Notes under the pieces: model-generated | What the model was told of the DNA's origin: nothing | The model's database searches: none | Seen by the model: the letters and a program-made list of their open reading frames with translations, nothing else | Assembly (NCBI RefSeq): GCF_003185915.1 | Contig: NZ_QHLZ01000005.1 | Coordinates: 124,001-188,000, forward strand | Length of the DNA stretch: 64,000 nucleotides | Source: Arthrobacter psychrochitiniphilus | GTDB lineage: Bacteria > Actinomycetota > Actinomycetes > Actinomycetales > Micrococcaceae | Direction: 5' to 3' | Translations under genes and position numbers: made by a program | In this document: one piece after another, positions 1 to 9,150 of the stretch | Layout of the letters: each line of letters begins with the position of its first letter | Position numbering within the stretch: the stretch's first letter is position 1

Positions 1-728
1 TCGAAGTGGTGCTCCCAATCGCCTACTCGCCGCTTGAAGGCCGGTAGGTCAAGGTACATCTCCATGGCCCAGGCAGGGGGATCGTAGGGGGGATGGGGGC
101 GGTGAAAGGACAGGTACAAGAAGAAAGGGACCGTGGTGTCGCGGCGGTACAGCCATTCCACTGTTTGGCTGCCAAGCCAAGACGTGGGGTGCAGCCGCTC
201 CGCCTTGTCCCACGGGCGGGCCACGGTGGAGTTGCAGCCTGCACCGTGGTCAAAATACTCCTCGTCCGCCGTGACACCGGGTTGGCGGCGCAGCCACGGA
301 ACGTAGTCGTCAAAGAACTTGAAGTCTCGGCGGTTTTCCTTGCGCGCAAAATGAAGGAATCCGTCGTGCAGGATGACATCGTCAAAGCCCACGCGCGAGC
401 GCTCCGGATATACGTGGAGCTTGCCAATCGCCTGGGTTTGGTAACCCGCCTTGCGGAACTCGCCCTGCAGCGTGATCGGATGGACCTCGTCAAACTTCAC
501 GCCCTCCTGGTAGCCCACCCGGCCGTGGCGCTCCTGGGACTGGCCGGTAAACAAGGCCACCCGGGCAGGAACGCAGGTGGGTGTTGCTGAATAGCCGTGC
601 CGGAATCGGGCGCCCGCTCCGGCTAGCTCGTCCAAGTGAGGTGTTTGAACGTAAGGGTGGCCCTCAGCCCCCAAACAATCTCCACGCCACTCATCGACGC
701 AAATGAGAATCACATTGGGCTTGGTCAT
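1..728 (-). CDS. Sulfatase (arylsulfatase/choline-sulfatase type), 5' part only
   Basis: A sulfatase of the alkaline phosphatase superfamily, expected to hydrolyse sulfate esters. From an ATG at 728 the protein opens with MTKPNVILICVDEWRGD, the metal-binding first strand of the family. C-V-P-A-R at residues 52-56 is the C-x-P-x-R signature whose cysteine is converted to formylglycine. About 242 residues are in the window; the C-terminal half lies beyond the left edge. There is no signal peptide, so a cytoplasmic enzyme is likely. It is divergent from the transporter gene at 967, and the 238 bp between them hold no other gene. No formylglycine-generating enzyme gene is present here. The substrate cannot be told from this part. 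Confidence 0.85.
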   Translation of the reverse strand, partial: MTKPNVILICVDEWRGDCLGAEGHPYVQTPHLDELAGAGARFRHGYSATPTCVPARVALFTGQSQERHGRVGYQEGVKFDEVHPITLQGEFRKAGYQTQAIGKLHVYPERSRVGFDDVILHDGFLHFARKENRRDFKFFDDYVPWLRRQPGVTADEEYFDHGAGCNSTVARPWDKAERLHPTSWLGSQTVEWLYRRDTTVPFFLYLSFHRPHPPYDPPAWAMEMYLDLPAFKRRVGDWEHHF

Positions 729-966
729 GAGCTACTTTCGTCACAGGGATGGTCAGATGCTGGCCGGATGGATAGCCAGGAAGTGGCCGGAATTACATCC
801 AGCTTACCCAATGAAGCAGTCTTGAGAGATGGACAGCAGTGGCGCATTCGGGGTGAAACTGATATCGAATCGTGATCCATCTCGCATGATCGGAACAAAC
901 GCTGTACCGTCGAGGGGTACTTAAATCGCCCCAAGAAGGGCGTGACACCGTTGTGAGGGAAAATTT

Positions 967-2472
967 ATGCTCAGGCTTCCACCCCTACGGCGGCGCAGCG
1001 GCGGCACATTTGCCGCCCTCGCCGCCTTTTTTACCGTCGTTTTCATGCTGCTCGGGATTGGCGGCGCCTCAGCGTTGAGCGTGCCGGCACCTGCAGCGGC
1101 GGGCACCGCAGTGCAGCACACCGGCGTGGAGGGCAAGAAATTCGCCATTGCCACTGACACCACCTTCGCCCCCTTTGAATTCCGTGACGGCAGCGGCAAT
1201 CTGGTGGGCATCGACATGGACCTGCTCAACGCCATTGCCAAGAGTCAGGGCTTTGAAGTTGACATCAAGTCATTGGGCTTTGATGCGGCGTTGCAGGCAT
1301 TGCAGTCCAACCAGGTAGCAGGCGTCATCGCTGGCATGTCCATCACGGATGAGCGCAAGAAGATCTTTGACTTCTCCGACCCCTACTTTGACTCCGGTGT
1401 GCAGATGGCGGTGGCCAAGAACGACGACGCCATCAAGACCTACGCCGATCTCAAGGGCAAGAGCGTCACCGCCAAGCGTGGCAGCGAGGGTGAAACGTTC
1501 GCCAAGTCCATCGCGGGCAAATACGGTTTCACCGTCAAGGCACTCGCAGATTCCGCCACCATGTATGACGACGTCAAGGCCGGCAACTCCGTGGCCGTGT
1601 TCGACGACTACCCGGTGCTCGCTTACGGTGTCAGCCAGAACAACGGGCTGAAGATTGTCACCGAAAAAGAACAGGGCAGCTCCTACGGCTTCGCCGTTAA
1701 CAAGGGCCAAAATCAGGACCTTCTGAAGGCGTTTGACACCGGCTTGGCCGAGTTGAAGGCCAATGGCGAGTACGACTTGATCTTGGACACCTACCTGGCC
1801 AAGACCGAGGTCACCGAGCAGGGCAGCTTCTTCCAGCTCGTTGCGGACAGCTTCCCCGCCCTCATGAAGGGGCTCTGGCTGACCATGGTGGCCACCGTCC
1901 TCTCGCTTGCAATCGCCCTCGTCCTCGGTGTCCTGTTCGGCTTCTTCAAGGTCTCCGAAAGCAAGATCATGCGGGGCATTGCCACTACGTATGTGTCTAT
2001 TTTCCGTGGCACCCCGTTACTGGTCCAGGCATTCTTCTTCTACTTCGGTTTGCCGCAGATGACAGGGCAGCCCATTAACGTCCTGACAGCAGGTGTTATC
2101 ACCTTGAGCCTGAACGCGGGTGCCTACATGACCGAGATTGTTCGTGGCGGCATCCAGTCAGTTGATCCCGGCCAGCTCGAAGCCAGCCGCAGCTTGGGTC
2201 TGAGCTACGTCACTTCCATGCGCCGTGTAGTGGTGCCCCAGGCCGTGAAGATCATGACGCCCTCGTTCATCAACCAGTTCGTCATCACGTTGAAGGACAC
2301 CTCCTTGCTGGCAGTGATTGGCTTTGCGGAATTGACCTACCAAGGCCAGCAGATTTACGCGTCCAACTTCCGTACCGGTGAAACACTGTTGATTGTGGCC
2401 GCGCTGTACTTCATTGTGATCTCCATCTTGACTCAGCTTTCCAACGTCCTTGACAGGAAGTTCAACAAATGA
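967..2472 (+). CDS. Polar amino acid ABC transporter, fused substrate-binding protein and permease
   Basis: A 501-residue fusion of two transporter parts. Residues about 15-40 are a hydrophobic signal or anchor segment after an Arg-rich start. Residues about 50-275 are a family 3 periplasmic binding domain ([14 protein letters not shown], then [13 protein letters not shown]). Residues about 285-501 are a HisM/GlnP-type inner-membrane permease with the EAA-like loop around [18 protein letters not shown] ribosome site lies about 7 bases before the ATG. The stop overlaps the ATPase gene start by 4 bp (ATGA), so the two are co-translated. The binding domain resembles glutamine/glutamate receptors, and the neighbouring glutaminase and glutamine synthetase support glutamine or a related amino acid, but the ligand is inferred. 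Confidence 0.92.
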   Translation: MLRLPPLRRRSGGTFAALAAFFTVVFMLLGIGGASALSVPAPAAAGTAVQHTGVEGKKFAIATDTTFAPFEFRDGSGNLVGIDMDLLNAIAKSQGFEVDIKSLGFDAALQALQSNQVAGVIAGMSITDERKKIFDFSDPYFDSGVQMAVAKNDDAIKTYADLKGKSVTAKRGSEGETFAKSIAGKYGFTVKALADSATMYDDVKAGNSVAVFDDYPVLAYGVSQNNGLKIVTEKEQGSSYGFAVNKGQNQDLLKAFDTGLAELKANGEYDLILDTYLAKTEVTEQGSFFQLVADSFPALMKGLWLTMVATVLSLAIALVLGVLFGFFKVSESKIMRGIATTYVSIFRGTPLLVQAFFFYFGLPQMTGQPINVLTAGVITLSLNAGAYMTEIVRGGIQSVDPGQLEASRSLGLSYVTSMRRVVVPQAVKIMTPSFINQFVITLKDTSLLAVIGFAELTYQGQQIYASNFRTGETLLIVAALYFIVISILTQLSNVLDRKFNK

Positions 2473-3203
2473 GCACTGCGAAAATAAGTGTCCGTGGGCT
2501 TAAAAAGTCCTTTGGTTCCAATGAAGTGCTCAAGGGCATGGATGTGGACATTGCTGAAGGCGAGGTTGTGTGTGTTATTGGCCCGTCAGGTTCGGGTAAG
2601 TCCACGTTCCTACGTTGCCTGAACAAGCTCGAGGACATCACCGGCGGCACCGTCACTGTTAACGGTATTGACTTGACCGAGCCCAAGGTAGACCTAAACG
2701 CTGTACGTCAGAACATCGGCATGGTGTTCCAGCACTTCAACTTGTTCCCACACATGTCCGTGCTTCAGAACATCATGCTTGCACCGGTGGAGCTCAAGAA
2801 GCTGGACAAGGCTGCGGCCCGGGCCAAGGGCATGGAACTGCTCAAGCGTGTGGGCCTGTCCGAGAAGGCAGATGCCCGTCCCGCCTCGCTCTCCGGCGGG
2901 CAGAAACAGCGTGTGGCCATTGCGCGTGCGCTGGCCATGAACCCCGGCATCATGCTCTTCGACGAGGCTACCAGCGCCCTTGACCCTGAGATGGTGGGCG
3001 AGGTTTTGCAGGTCATTCGAGATCTGGCTGCGGAAGGCATGACCATGGTGGTGGTCACGCATGAGATGGGTTTTGCTCGCGAGGTGGCTGACCGGGTGAT
3101 CTTCATGGATGCCGGGGTCATCTGTGAGGAAGGCTCACCCGAGGCCATCTTCAGCAACGCTGCGCAGCCTCGTCTGCAGGAGTTCCTGGCGAAAGTGCTC
3201 TAA
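2469..3203 (+). CDS. glnQ: Polar amino acid ABC transporter ATP-binding protein (GlnQ-like)
   Basis: A 244-residue ATPase that powers the fused receptor/permease encoded just upstream. All motifs are present in order: Walker [10 protein letters not shown] near residue 40, Q-loop in [11 protein letters not shown], signature LSGGQKQR near 140, Walker [15 protein letters not shown], and the switch histidine in VVTHEMG. Length and the [17 protein letters not shown] stretch are typical of the GlnQ/HisP polar amino acid family. Its ATG overlaps the stop codon of the preceding gene. A GC-rich hairpin follows at 3216-3247, so the transporter is a two-gene operon. Substrate specificity cannot be read from this subunit. 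Confidence 0.93.
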   Translation: MSTAKISVRGLKKSFGSNEVLKGMDVDIAEGEVVCVIGPSGSGKSTFLRCLNKLEDITGGTVTVNGIDLTEPKVDLNAVRQNIGMVFQHFNLFPHMSVLQNIMLAPVELKKLDKAAARAKGMELLKRVGLSEKADARPASLSGGQKQRVAIARALAMNPGIMLFDEATSALDPEMVGEVLQVIRDLAAEGMTMVVVTHEMGFAREVADRVIFMDAGVICEEGSPEAIFSNAAQPRLQEFLAKVL

Positions 3204-3215
3204 CGTTTGTTGTGT

Positions 3216-3247
3216 GAGGGGCGTCGGCTGTCGAGCTGCCGCCCCTC
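3216..3247 (+). terminator. Hairpin after the amino acid transporter operon
   Basis: GAGGGGCG at 3216-3223 pairs with CGCCCCTC at 3240-3247, with further imperfect pairing inside. It starts 13 bp after the ATPase stop codon. There is no strong T run, so the terminator call rests on stem and position. Confidence 0.6.
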
Positions 3248-3342
3248 TGCTTTAAACGTCAATACAGTTGGAAGAGCGGCAGTAGTACAGACAGAAGTGC
3301 GGCAGGTGAAGTGCAACGGCGGGATGAACGGTGGGAGCGAAC

Positions 3343-4257
3343 ATGTTGGACATGCAGGAAATCCTGGATGAGATTGTTGCCCATGTGGCGCCGCTGTGTT
3401 TACAAGGCGAGGTGGCTAGCTACATTCCTAGTCTGGGGGAGGTCTCCCCGGATAGCTTCGGTATTTGTGTCGCCATGGCTGACGGTGAGGTTTTCGGAGC
3501 GGGGGACTGGCAGAAACCATTCTCAATCCAAAGTATTTCAAAAGTATTCTCATTGGCGCTAGTCATGTCCTATGACTATGACTCCATCTGGAAAAGGGTG
3601 TTCAGGGAACCCTCCGGCACACCCTTTAACTCGATGGTTCAGCTGGAAGCAGATCGCGGGATTCCCCGGAATCCATTCATCAATGCGGGGGCCTTGGTAG
3701 TTACCGACAGGTTGCTCTCCATCACCGGAGACGCGGCCGCTTCGGTACGGGGCTTGCTGAGACAGGAATCCGGGAATCCGGAGGTGGAGATCGATGCACT
3801 GGTGGCCGCTTCCGAGGCGGACCACGGTCACCGGAACGCATCCATGGCCCATCTTCTGGCAAGTTACGGGAACCTGGAGAATCCAGTGGATGAAGTGCTG
3901 GATAGCTACTTCAAACAGTGCGCCCTCGCCATGAGTTGCGAAGATCTGGCCAAGGCATCGCGCTTCTTGGCCCGGCACGGAGTGGCTGCTGGCGGTACGC
4001 CATTTTTGAGTCCTAATCAGAGTAAACGCGTCAATGCCGTTATGCTCACCTGCGGAACCTATGACGCTGCCGGGGAGTTCGCCTACCGTGTGGGCCTGCC
4101 GGGTAAGAGCGGAGTGGGTGGCGGCATTGTTGCCATTGTGCCCGGACGCTGTTCCATTACCGTGTGGGGTCCAGCGCTTGGACCCAATGGAAACTCCGTG
4201 GCGGGCATTGCGGCGCTGGATGAATTCACAGCCAAGACTGGCTGGTCCATCTTCTAG
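3343..4257 (+). CDS. glsA: Glutaminase
   Basis: Hydrolyses glutamine to glutamate and ammonia. It is a member of the serine-dependent glutaminase family, which has a beta-lactamase-like fold. With the ATG at 3343 the protein is 304 residues, the usual length of the bacterial enzyme, and S64-x-x-K67 in PFSIQSISKVF is the catalytic Ser-Lys pair. Other family blocks are NPFINAGALV, the ATYGN-like ASYGN, and GLPGKSGVGGGI near the C-terminus. An in-frame GTG at 3331 is possible, but the ATG has GGGAG 5 bases upstream and is preferred. The gene sits between a glutamine-type transporter and a convergent glutamine synthetase gene, which suggests use of imported glutamine. Confidence 0.93.
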   Translation: MLDMQEILDEIVAHVAPLCLQGEVASYIPSLGEVSPDSFGICVAMADGEVFGAGDWQKPFSIQSISKVFSLALVMSYDYDSIWKRVFREPSGTPFNSMVQLEADRGIPRNPFINAGALVVTDRLLSITGDAAASVRGLLRQESGNPEVEIDALVAASEADHGHRNASMAHLLASYGNLENPVDEVLDSYFKQCALAMSCEDLAKASRFLARHGVAAGGTPFLSPNQSKRVNAVMLTCGTYDAAGEFAYRVGLPGKSGVGGGIVAIVPGRCSITVWGPALGPNGNSVAGIAALDEFTAKTGWSIF

Positions 4258-4289
4258 GCGTGGAAGCGTAACCTAGCGGGGAGCATGCA

Positions 4290-4336
4290 AGCGCAATGAG
4301 GGCTCGGAACGCACTGTTCCGAGCCCTCATTGCGCT
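4290..4336. terminator. Bidirectional terminator between glsA and glnA
   Basis: A perfect 21-bp inverted repeat (4290-4310 with 4316-4336) around a 5-base loop GCACT, placed between the convergent ends of glsA and glnA. The long GC-rich stem serves both strands. Confidence 0.85.
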
Positions 4337-4385
4337 CACGGATTCTGATCCTTGCGGACTATCCCAAGTTTGCTGCTTGTTTTAG

Positions 4386-5810
4386 CTAGCAGCCGTAGTA
4401 GAGCTCGAACTCGTACGGGTTCGGGCGCAGCTGCAACGGCTTGATCTCGTATTCACGCTTGTAATCGATCCAGGTGTCAATCAGGTCCTGGGTAAAGACG
4501 CCACCGGCCTGCAGGAACTCGTTGTCGTTCTCGAGAGCGATCAGTGCCTCTTCGAGCGATTCGGGAGCCTTGGGGATGTCCTTGGCTTCCTCCGGGGGCA
4601 GCTCGTAGAGGTCCTTGTCGATGGGAGCCGGAGGTTCAATCCGGTTCTTAATACCGTCAAGGCCTGCCATCAGCTGGGCGGCGAAGGCCAGGTACGGGTT
4701 GGAGGAGGGATCCGGTGCGCGGAACTCCAGGCGCTTGGCCTTCGGGTTGGAGCCTGTGATCGGGATACGGATACCGGCGGAGCGGTTGCCTTGTGAGTAC
4801 ACCATGTTCACCGGGGCTTCAAAGCCCTTGACCAAGCGGCGGTAGGAATTCACCGTGGGGTTGGTGAAGGCCAGTACGGCGTCTGCGTGCTTGAGGAGGC
4901 CGCCAATGTACCAGCGTGCCATGTCTGACAGGCCAGCGTAGCCCTTCTCGTCGTAGAACAACGGCTCACCGCTGGTCCACAGCGACTGGTGGCAATGCAT
5001 GCCGGAGCCGTTGTCACCGAAGACGGGCTTGGGCATGAACGTGACGGACTTGCCCCAGGCCCATGCAGTGTTCTTGATGACGTACTTGAACTTCTGCATG
5101 TCATCCGCAGCATGCGTGAGGGTGTTGAACTTGTAGTTGATTTCTGCCTGACCGGCAGCGCCAACCTCGTGGTGGGAGCGTTCGACCTCAAGGCCCGCAG
5201 CGTCCATCTCAAGGCACATGGCGTCACGCAGATCCGCCTGGTGGTCAATCGGGGCCACGGGGAAGTAGCCGCCCTTTTGCGGTGTCTTGTAACCGAGGTT
5301 CCCGCCCTCTTCCTTGCGGCCCGTGTTCCAGTAAGCCTCTTCGGAATCGATCTTGTAAAAGGAACCCTGCGGGGAGGATTCATACTGGATGTTATCGAAG
5401 ACAAAGAATTCAGCTTCAGCGCCGAAGAAGGCGGTATCGGCGATGCCTGTTGACTCCAGGTAAGCCTCAGCCTTTTCGGCCACACCGCGAGGGTCACGGT
5501 GGTAAGGATCGCCCGTGCGGGGGTTCACAATGGAGAAGTTCAGTGCGAGCGTCTTTTCCTTGCGGAACGTGTCCACAAAGGCGGTCTTGGGATCTGGGAT
5601 CAGCTGCATATCTGATTCGGCGATGCCCTGGAATCCACGAATAGAGGAGCCGTCAAAGAGCTGGCCGTGGACAAAGAAGTCCAGGTCAACTGTTTTGGCC
5701 GGAACATTGAAGTGCTGCTGGACGCCGGGCAGGTCAGTGAATCGAATATCGACGAACTTAACATCTTCGTCTTTGATGAACTGGAGGACTTCTTCCGCGT
5801 TCTTGAACAT
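4386..5810 (-). CDS. glnA: Glutamine synthetase, type I-beta
   Basis: Makes glutamine from glutamate, ammonia and ATP; the central ammonium-assimilating enzyme, acting as a cytoplasmic dodecamer. The 474 residues match the GSI length. The N-terminal beta-grasp starts [21 protein letters not shown]. Active-site blocks include [24 protein letters not shown] and [11 protein letters not shown]. Tyr402 in [10 protein letters not shown] is the adenylylation site, marking the I-beta class regulated by GlnE. This gene followed by an RDD-protein gene, DUF4191 and lipA is the same order as glnA1 of Mycobacterium tuberculosis. A GlnR-type operator lies upstream at 5894-5931, so nitrogen control of transcription is likely. 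Confidence 0.98.
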   Translation of the reverse strand: MFKNAEEVLQFIKDEDVKFVDIRFTDLPGVQQHFNVPAKTVDLDFFVHGQLFDGSSIRGFQGIAESDMQLIPDPKTAFVDTFRKEKTLALNFSIVNPRTGDPYHRDPRGVAEKAEAYLESTGIADTAFFGAEAEFFVFDNIQYESSPQGSFYKIDSEEAYWNTGRKEEGGNLGYKTPQKGGYFPVAPIDHQADLRDAMCLEMDAAGLEVERSHHEVGAAGQAEINYKFNTLTHAADDMQKFKYVIKNTAWAWGKSVTFMPKPVFGDNGSGMHCHQSLWTSGEPLFYDEKGYAGLSDMARWYIGGLLKHADAVLAFTNPTVNSYRRLVKGFEAPVNMVYSQGNRSAGIRIPITGSNPKAKRLEFRAPDPSSNPYLAFAAQLMAGLDGIKNRIEPPAPIDKDLYELPPEEAKDIPKAPESLEEALIALENDNEFLQAGGVFTQDLIDTWIDYKREYEIKPLQLRPNPYEFELYYGC

Positions 5811-5893
5811 CTACGCTCCTTGGCGCTGGGGATTTTGGCCGACTGGGTGCGGCCATAGTGCATGTACAACTGGCATAAGCCTAGAACGGTGCC

Positions 5894-5931
5894 ATTACTC
5901 ACTAGTGACGGAAATGTTTCCGGCACGTTAC
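5894..5931 (-). promoter_or_regulatory. GlnR-type operator upstream of glnA
   Basis: Read toward glnA on the minus strand, the sequence is GTAAC (5931-5927), 6 bp, GAAAC (5920-5916), 6 bp, GTCAC (5909-5905), 6 bp, GTAAT (5898-5894). This follows the actinobacterial GlnR consensus of alternating gTnAC and GaAAC half-sites with exact 6-bp gaps. Three half-sites are perfect and the fourth is degenerate. It lies 84-121 bp before the glnA start codon. Confidence 0.75.
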
Positions 5932-5988
5932 ATCCCCTCCATGCCTGCCCGATACCCGGGTTTCACCCGGCGGCGGTAGGCTGGTGGG

Positions 5989-6426
5989 GTGGTAGATCGT
6001 AAAGACATAGCTTCCTGGCTCAGTGGGCCGGACACTTCCAATATATCCAAATTCCCGGGCGAGCGTTTAGGCCAGCCCGAATCCGGTCCCGGATCCATGG
6101 CTCGGGCAGGGCGGCGCATTATTGCCCTCTGCATCGATTGGGGTCTTTCCTACCTGATTGCGATTGCCTTCTTTGACGGCAATCCCAACGCCATTCTTGC
6201 CATCTTCGCAGCCGAACAAATGCTTCTTGTAGGCCTTCTTGGCTACAGCGTGGGCCACCGCATCATGGGCATTGAAGTGGTCAGGCTGGATGGCCGGCAG
6301 CCCGGGTTACTGGCAGGAGTGATTCGGGCCCTACTGGTCTGCCTGGTCATCCCAGCCATCATTGTGGATGCTGATCACCGCGGCCTTCACGACCAGGCCA
6401 TCAAGTCCATCTTGATCCGCCGCTAG
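5989..6426 (+). CDS. RDD family membrane protein
   Basis: A 145-residue membrane protein with the RDD-domain layout. The family Arg is in ARAGRRIIALCIDWGLSY, the first Asp lies in the first membrane helix (residue about 50), and hydrophobic stretches follow near residues 45-60, 68-85 and 110-130, ending in DADHRGLHDQAIKSILIRR. The role of RDD proteins of this size is unknown; some relatives act in ion exchange. A GTG start at 5989 is used. The gene is divergent from glnA, a conserved actinobacterial neighbour pair, and its 3' end faces the DUF4191 gene across a strong hairpin. Confidence 0.88.
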   Translation: MVDRKDIASWLSGPDTSNISKFPGERLGQPESGPGSMARAGRRIIALCIDWGLSYLIAIAFFDGNPNAILAIFAAEQMLLVGLLGYSVGHRIMGIEVVRLDGRQPGLLAGVIRALLVCLVIPAIIVDADHRGLHDQAIKSILIRR

Positions 6427-6462
6427 AGACGTGCGAGCCAGACAGGCATGTTCGAAGCAGAT

Positions 6463-6502
6463 GTGAAAGGGCCCGGCAGGAATTCCTGCCGGGCCCCTTC
6501 AC
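6463..6502. terminator. Bidirectional terminator between RDD and DUF4191 genes
   Basis: A perfect 28-nt palindrome at 6469-6496 (arms GGGCCCGGCAGGAA and its complement), extended by GTGAA/TTCAC after one mismatch. It sits between convergent genes. Confidence 0.85.
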
Positions 6503-6515
6503 GTATCAGTAGTTA

Positions 6516-7277
6516 CTAGCGTCCGCGTGAGGCTTTGCGGTCGGGGCGTGCCTTGTAAGGGTCAATACCCTTGGGGATGGGCAGCTTGTTACCCATGGAG
6601 GTGATGCGCTTGTTCACGGCACTGACCTCAACCTTGGTCAGCTCATTCTTGAGCTTGCCCATCTTCTTAGTGACCTTGGCGATCGGCACCTGTCCTTCAC
6701 CTTTGCCAGTCTCAATGACCGTGACAGTGACGTTGGGCAGGATCCGGTTCAGACGGCGTCGTTCGGCGTCGACCAAGCCCTTGACACGGGTGGAGGGGCC
6801 TTCGGTCACCAAGACAATGCCGGGCTTTCCGATGGCACGGAACACCACGTCCTGGGTGCGTGGGTTCACCGATGCGGGCTGCTCGTCAAAGATCCACCCC
6901 TTCTTCAAGGAGCTCAGCGCGGCACCGGCTGCACCTGCCTTGCCTTCAATCTGTGAGTAGGCAGCGCGTTCGGCGCGGCGGGACATGATCAACAGAGCGC
7001 ATAGCAGGCCCAGAGGGATGCCGAGCAGCAAACCTGTGATCCAGTTATCCAGCAAGAAGCCGATACCGAAAGCAACGGCGATGGGCACCAGGAATGCGCC
7101 AAGCATCAGCCAGGTAACCATCGGATCATGCTTACGGGTCATCTTGAAGATGTCCACCATTTGCTTGATACGGCTGGGCTTTTTGTTCTTTTTCGGCTTC
7201 TCAGCCTTGGGCTTGCGCGAAAAAAGGGAGCGCTTGGTGTCGTCAGTGCTGCTGGATGATGAGTCAGATTTGGCCAT
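6516..7277 (-). CDS. DUF4191 domain-containing membrane protein
   Basis: A 253-residue protein of the actinobacterial DUF4191 family, function unknown. It has a Ser/Lys-rich cytoplasmic N-terminus (residues 1-45, including KPKAEKPKKNKKPSRIKQM). Two membrane helices follow (about 57-77 and 80-100). The rest is a soluble domain with GKPGIVLVTEGPSTRVKGLVDAERRRLNRILP. It is encoded 31 bp downstream of lipA in the same direction, an arrangement conserved in mycobacteria. The linkage suggests, but does not show, a link to lipoate metabolism. Confidence 0.9.
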   Translation of the reverse strand: MAKSDSSSSSTDDTKRSLFSRKPKAEKPKKNKKPSRIKQMVDIFKMTRKHDPMVTWLMLGAFLVPIAVAFGIGFLLDNWITGLLLGIPLGLLCALLIMSRRAERAAYSQIEGKAGAAGAALSSLKKGWIFDEQPASVNPRTQDVVFRAIGKPGIVLVTEGPSTRVKGLVDAERRRLNRILPNVTVTVIETGKGEGQVPIAKVTKKMGKLKNELTKVEVSAVNKRITSMGNKLPIPKGIDPYKARPDRKASRGR

Positions 7278-7308
7278 AGTGATTCAATTCTAGCGGGTTT
7301 GGATGGAA

Positions 7309-8325
7309 TTATTGTGCGGCCAGCAAGGACGCGGCTTCCTGGCGTGTGAAGCCTGAATCTTCAATGCCTTCGGCAATGTGGGCGAGGTGTTCCGGGATGT
7401 CCAGGCCCTTCTTGCGCATGGCCGTGGCCCAGAGCCGGCCGGCCCGGTAGGAGGAGCGCACCAACGGCCCGCTCATGACACCCAGGAACCCAATTTCCTC
7501 GGCTTCTTGAGAGAGTTCCAAGAACTCTTGCGGCTTGACCCAGCGGTCCACGGGAAGATGACGTTCAGAAGGGCGCAGGTACTGGGTGATGGTGATTAGA
7601 TCGGTTCCGGCATCGTGCAGGTCCTGCAACGCCTGGGAGAGTTCCTCGCGGGTTTCTCCCATGCCCAAGATCAGGTTGGACTTGGTGACCATGCCCAGGT
7701 CCCGTCCCTGACTGATGACATCCAGAGAGCGGTCGTAACGGAAGGCGGGGCGGATGCGTTTGAAGATGCGCGGAACGGTCTCGACATTGTGGGCGAACAC
7801 CTCGGGGGCTGACTCGCAGATCGCGGCGATGTTCTCGGGCTTGCCGGAAAAGTCGGGGATGAGAAGTTCGACGCCGGTGTTCGGGTTGAGTTCGTGAATC
7901 TTACGGACCGTCTCGGCGTAGAGCCAGACGCCCTCATCTGCCAGGTCGTCGCGGGCCACGCCCGTGACGGTGGCGTACCGCAGGTTCATTTTGACCACAG
8001 AGCGGGCCACCTTGGTGGGTTCAAACATGTCAATGGGTGAGGGTTTGCCCGTATCAATTTGGCAGAAGTCACAGCGGCGGGTGCATTCAGACCCGCCAAT
8101 GAGGAACGTGGCCTCCCGGTCTTCCCAGCATTCGAAAATGTTGGGACAGCCTGCTTCTTCGCAGACAGTGTGCAGCCCCTGGCCCTTAACCAGGTTTTTC
8201 ATGGCAATGTACTCAGGGCCCATGGAGACCTTGGCCTTCATCCACTCAGGCTTGCGCTCCACAGGGACGGCCGCGTTCCGCTGTTCAATGCGCAGTAGCT
8301 TGCGCCCTTCAGGTGCCAACGTCAC
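7309..8325 (-). CDS. lipA: Lipoyl synthase
   Basis: A radical-SAM enzyme that inserts two sulfurs into octanoyl groups on lipoyl domains. The 338 residues contain both iron-sulfur cysteine sets: the auxiliary cluster C55-x4-C60-x5-C66 ([12 protein letters not shown]) and the SAM cluster C81-x3-C85-x2-C88 (CTRRCDFC). The C-terminal RSSYRAG block, which holds the serine that ligates the auxiliary cluster, is present. Its start overlaps the lipB stop by 4 bp, so lipB-lipA are translationally coupled. The likely substrates are the lipoyl domains of the E2 protein encoded at 12321-14027 and of the glycine cleavage H protein. Confidence 0.98.
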   Translation of the reverse strand: MTLAPEGRKLLRIEQRNAAVPVERKPEWMKAKVSMGPEYIAMKNLVKGQGLHTVCEEAGCPNIFECWEDREATFLIGGSECTRRCDFCQIDTGKPSPIDMFEPTKVARSVVKMNLRYATVTGVARDDLADEGVWLYAETVRKIHELNPNTGVELLIPDFSGKPENIAAICESAPEVFAHNVETVPRIFKRIRPAFRYDRSLDVISQGRDLGMVTKSNLILGMGETREELSQALQDLHDAGTDLITITQYLRPSERHLPVDRWVKPQEFLELSQEAEEIGFLGVMSGPLVRSSYRAGRLWATAMRKKGLDIPEHLAHIAEGIEDSGFTRQEAASLLAAQ

Positions 8326-9047
8326 AGCAATACTCCTTCTGGCCGAGCCGCATCTGCGGGGTTGGCGGTTGATGCCACTGGGGGCTCTGGTTCGGTGATG
8401 AGAGGCGCCAAGAACCTTGTTGTGGCGTCCTTTAGGTGATGCAGCAGCCCCGTCGGAGTAATGTCAACCCCGGTCTCTGCCGCCATGGTGGTGGTGCCAG
8501 CATCCGCAATACCGCAGGCGATGATCTGGTTGTAGGGGGCCAAACTGTTGTTGGCGTTGATGGCGATGCCGTGCATAGTCACGCCTTCGTGAACCCTAAT
8601 ACCAATGGCTGCAATTTTCCTGGTGGGACCCTTGGCATCGGAGAGAAGCCAGATGCCTGCGCGTCCGTCGACACGTACGCCAACAATGTTGGACTTGGCC
8701 AGGACTTCGATGATGATCTCTTCGAGGGCGTGGACATACTCGCGGATACTGTGAGCATCCCGCAGGCGGACGATCGGGTACATCACGAGCTGGCCTGGGC
8801 CATGCCACGTGAGTTTGCCACCACGATCAACATTGATCACGGGTGTCCCATCGAAAGGCCGCTCGTGGTCTTCTGTCCGTTTGCCCGCTGTGTAAACAGG
8901 GGCATGTTCTAGAAGCAGGACAGTGTTAGGCGCGGTGCCTGAAACGACGGCGCCGTGGACGCGACGTTGCAAGTCCCAGGCGGTGGCGTAGTCAATGAAA
9001 TTCGGGGTAAATCCAACTTCTGTGAACTCAACACTCATAGCTGACAC
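8322..9047 (-). CDS. lipB: Lipoyl(octanoyl) transferase
   Basis: Transfers octanoyl from acyl carrier protein to lipoyl-domain lysines, the first step of lipoate synthesis. The 241 residues show the family blocks [25 protein letters not shown]144 in [11 protein letters not shown] and the acyl-accepting C178 in ACGIAD. Two starts are possible, GTG at 9047 and ATG at 9038 (three codons later); neither has a clear ribosome site. It is the first gene of a lipB-lipA-DUF4191 run on the minus strand. The C-terminal 35 residues ([19 protein letters not shown]) look disordered. Confidence 0.97.
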   Translation of the reverse strand: MSAMSVEFTEVGFTPNFIDYATAWDLQRRVHGAVVSGTAPNTVLLLEHAPVYTAGKRTEDHERPFDGTPVINVDRGGKLTWHGPGQLVMYPIVRLRDAHSIREYVHALEEIIIEVLAKSNIVGVRVDGRAGIWLLSDAKGPTRKIAAIGIRVHEGVTMHGIAINANNSLAPYNQIIACGIADAGTTTMAAETGVDITPTGLLHHLKDATTRFLAPLITEPEPPVASTANPADAARPEGVLL

Positions 9048-9102
9048 TTTAGAGGATGAAGCTTTTTCGCGTAAATCAGAAAATACTGGCGGCCGTCATA
9101 GC

Positions 9103-9111
9103 TGTGGATAA
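9103..9111 (-). promoter_or_regulatory. Consensus DnaA-box sequence
   Basis: The minus strand reads TTATCCACA, the perfect consensus DnaA box, between lipB and the kinase gene. It shares CTGTGGATAAC with a second site at 21196-21208. Whether DnaA binds is unknown. Confidence 0.35.
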
Positions 9112-9150
9112 CTTCAAGCAAGATCTGCAAATGGCGACTACTACTTAGAT

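Noticed and set aside
93..590. 165-codon plus-strand open frame at the left end
   Set aside because: It is antisense to the sulfatase gene, which has a clear family N-terminus and C-x-P-x-R motif. The plus-strand translation has no family character.
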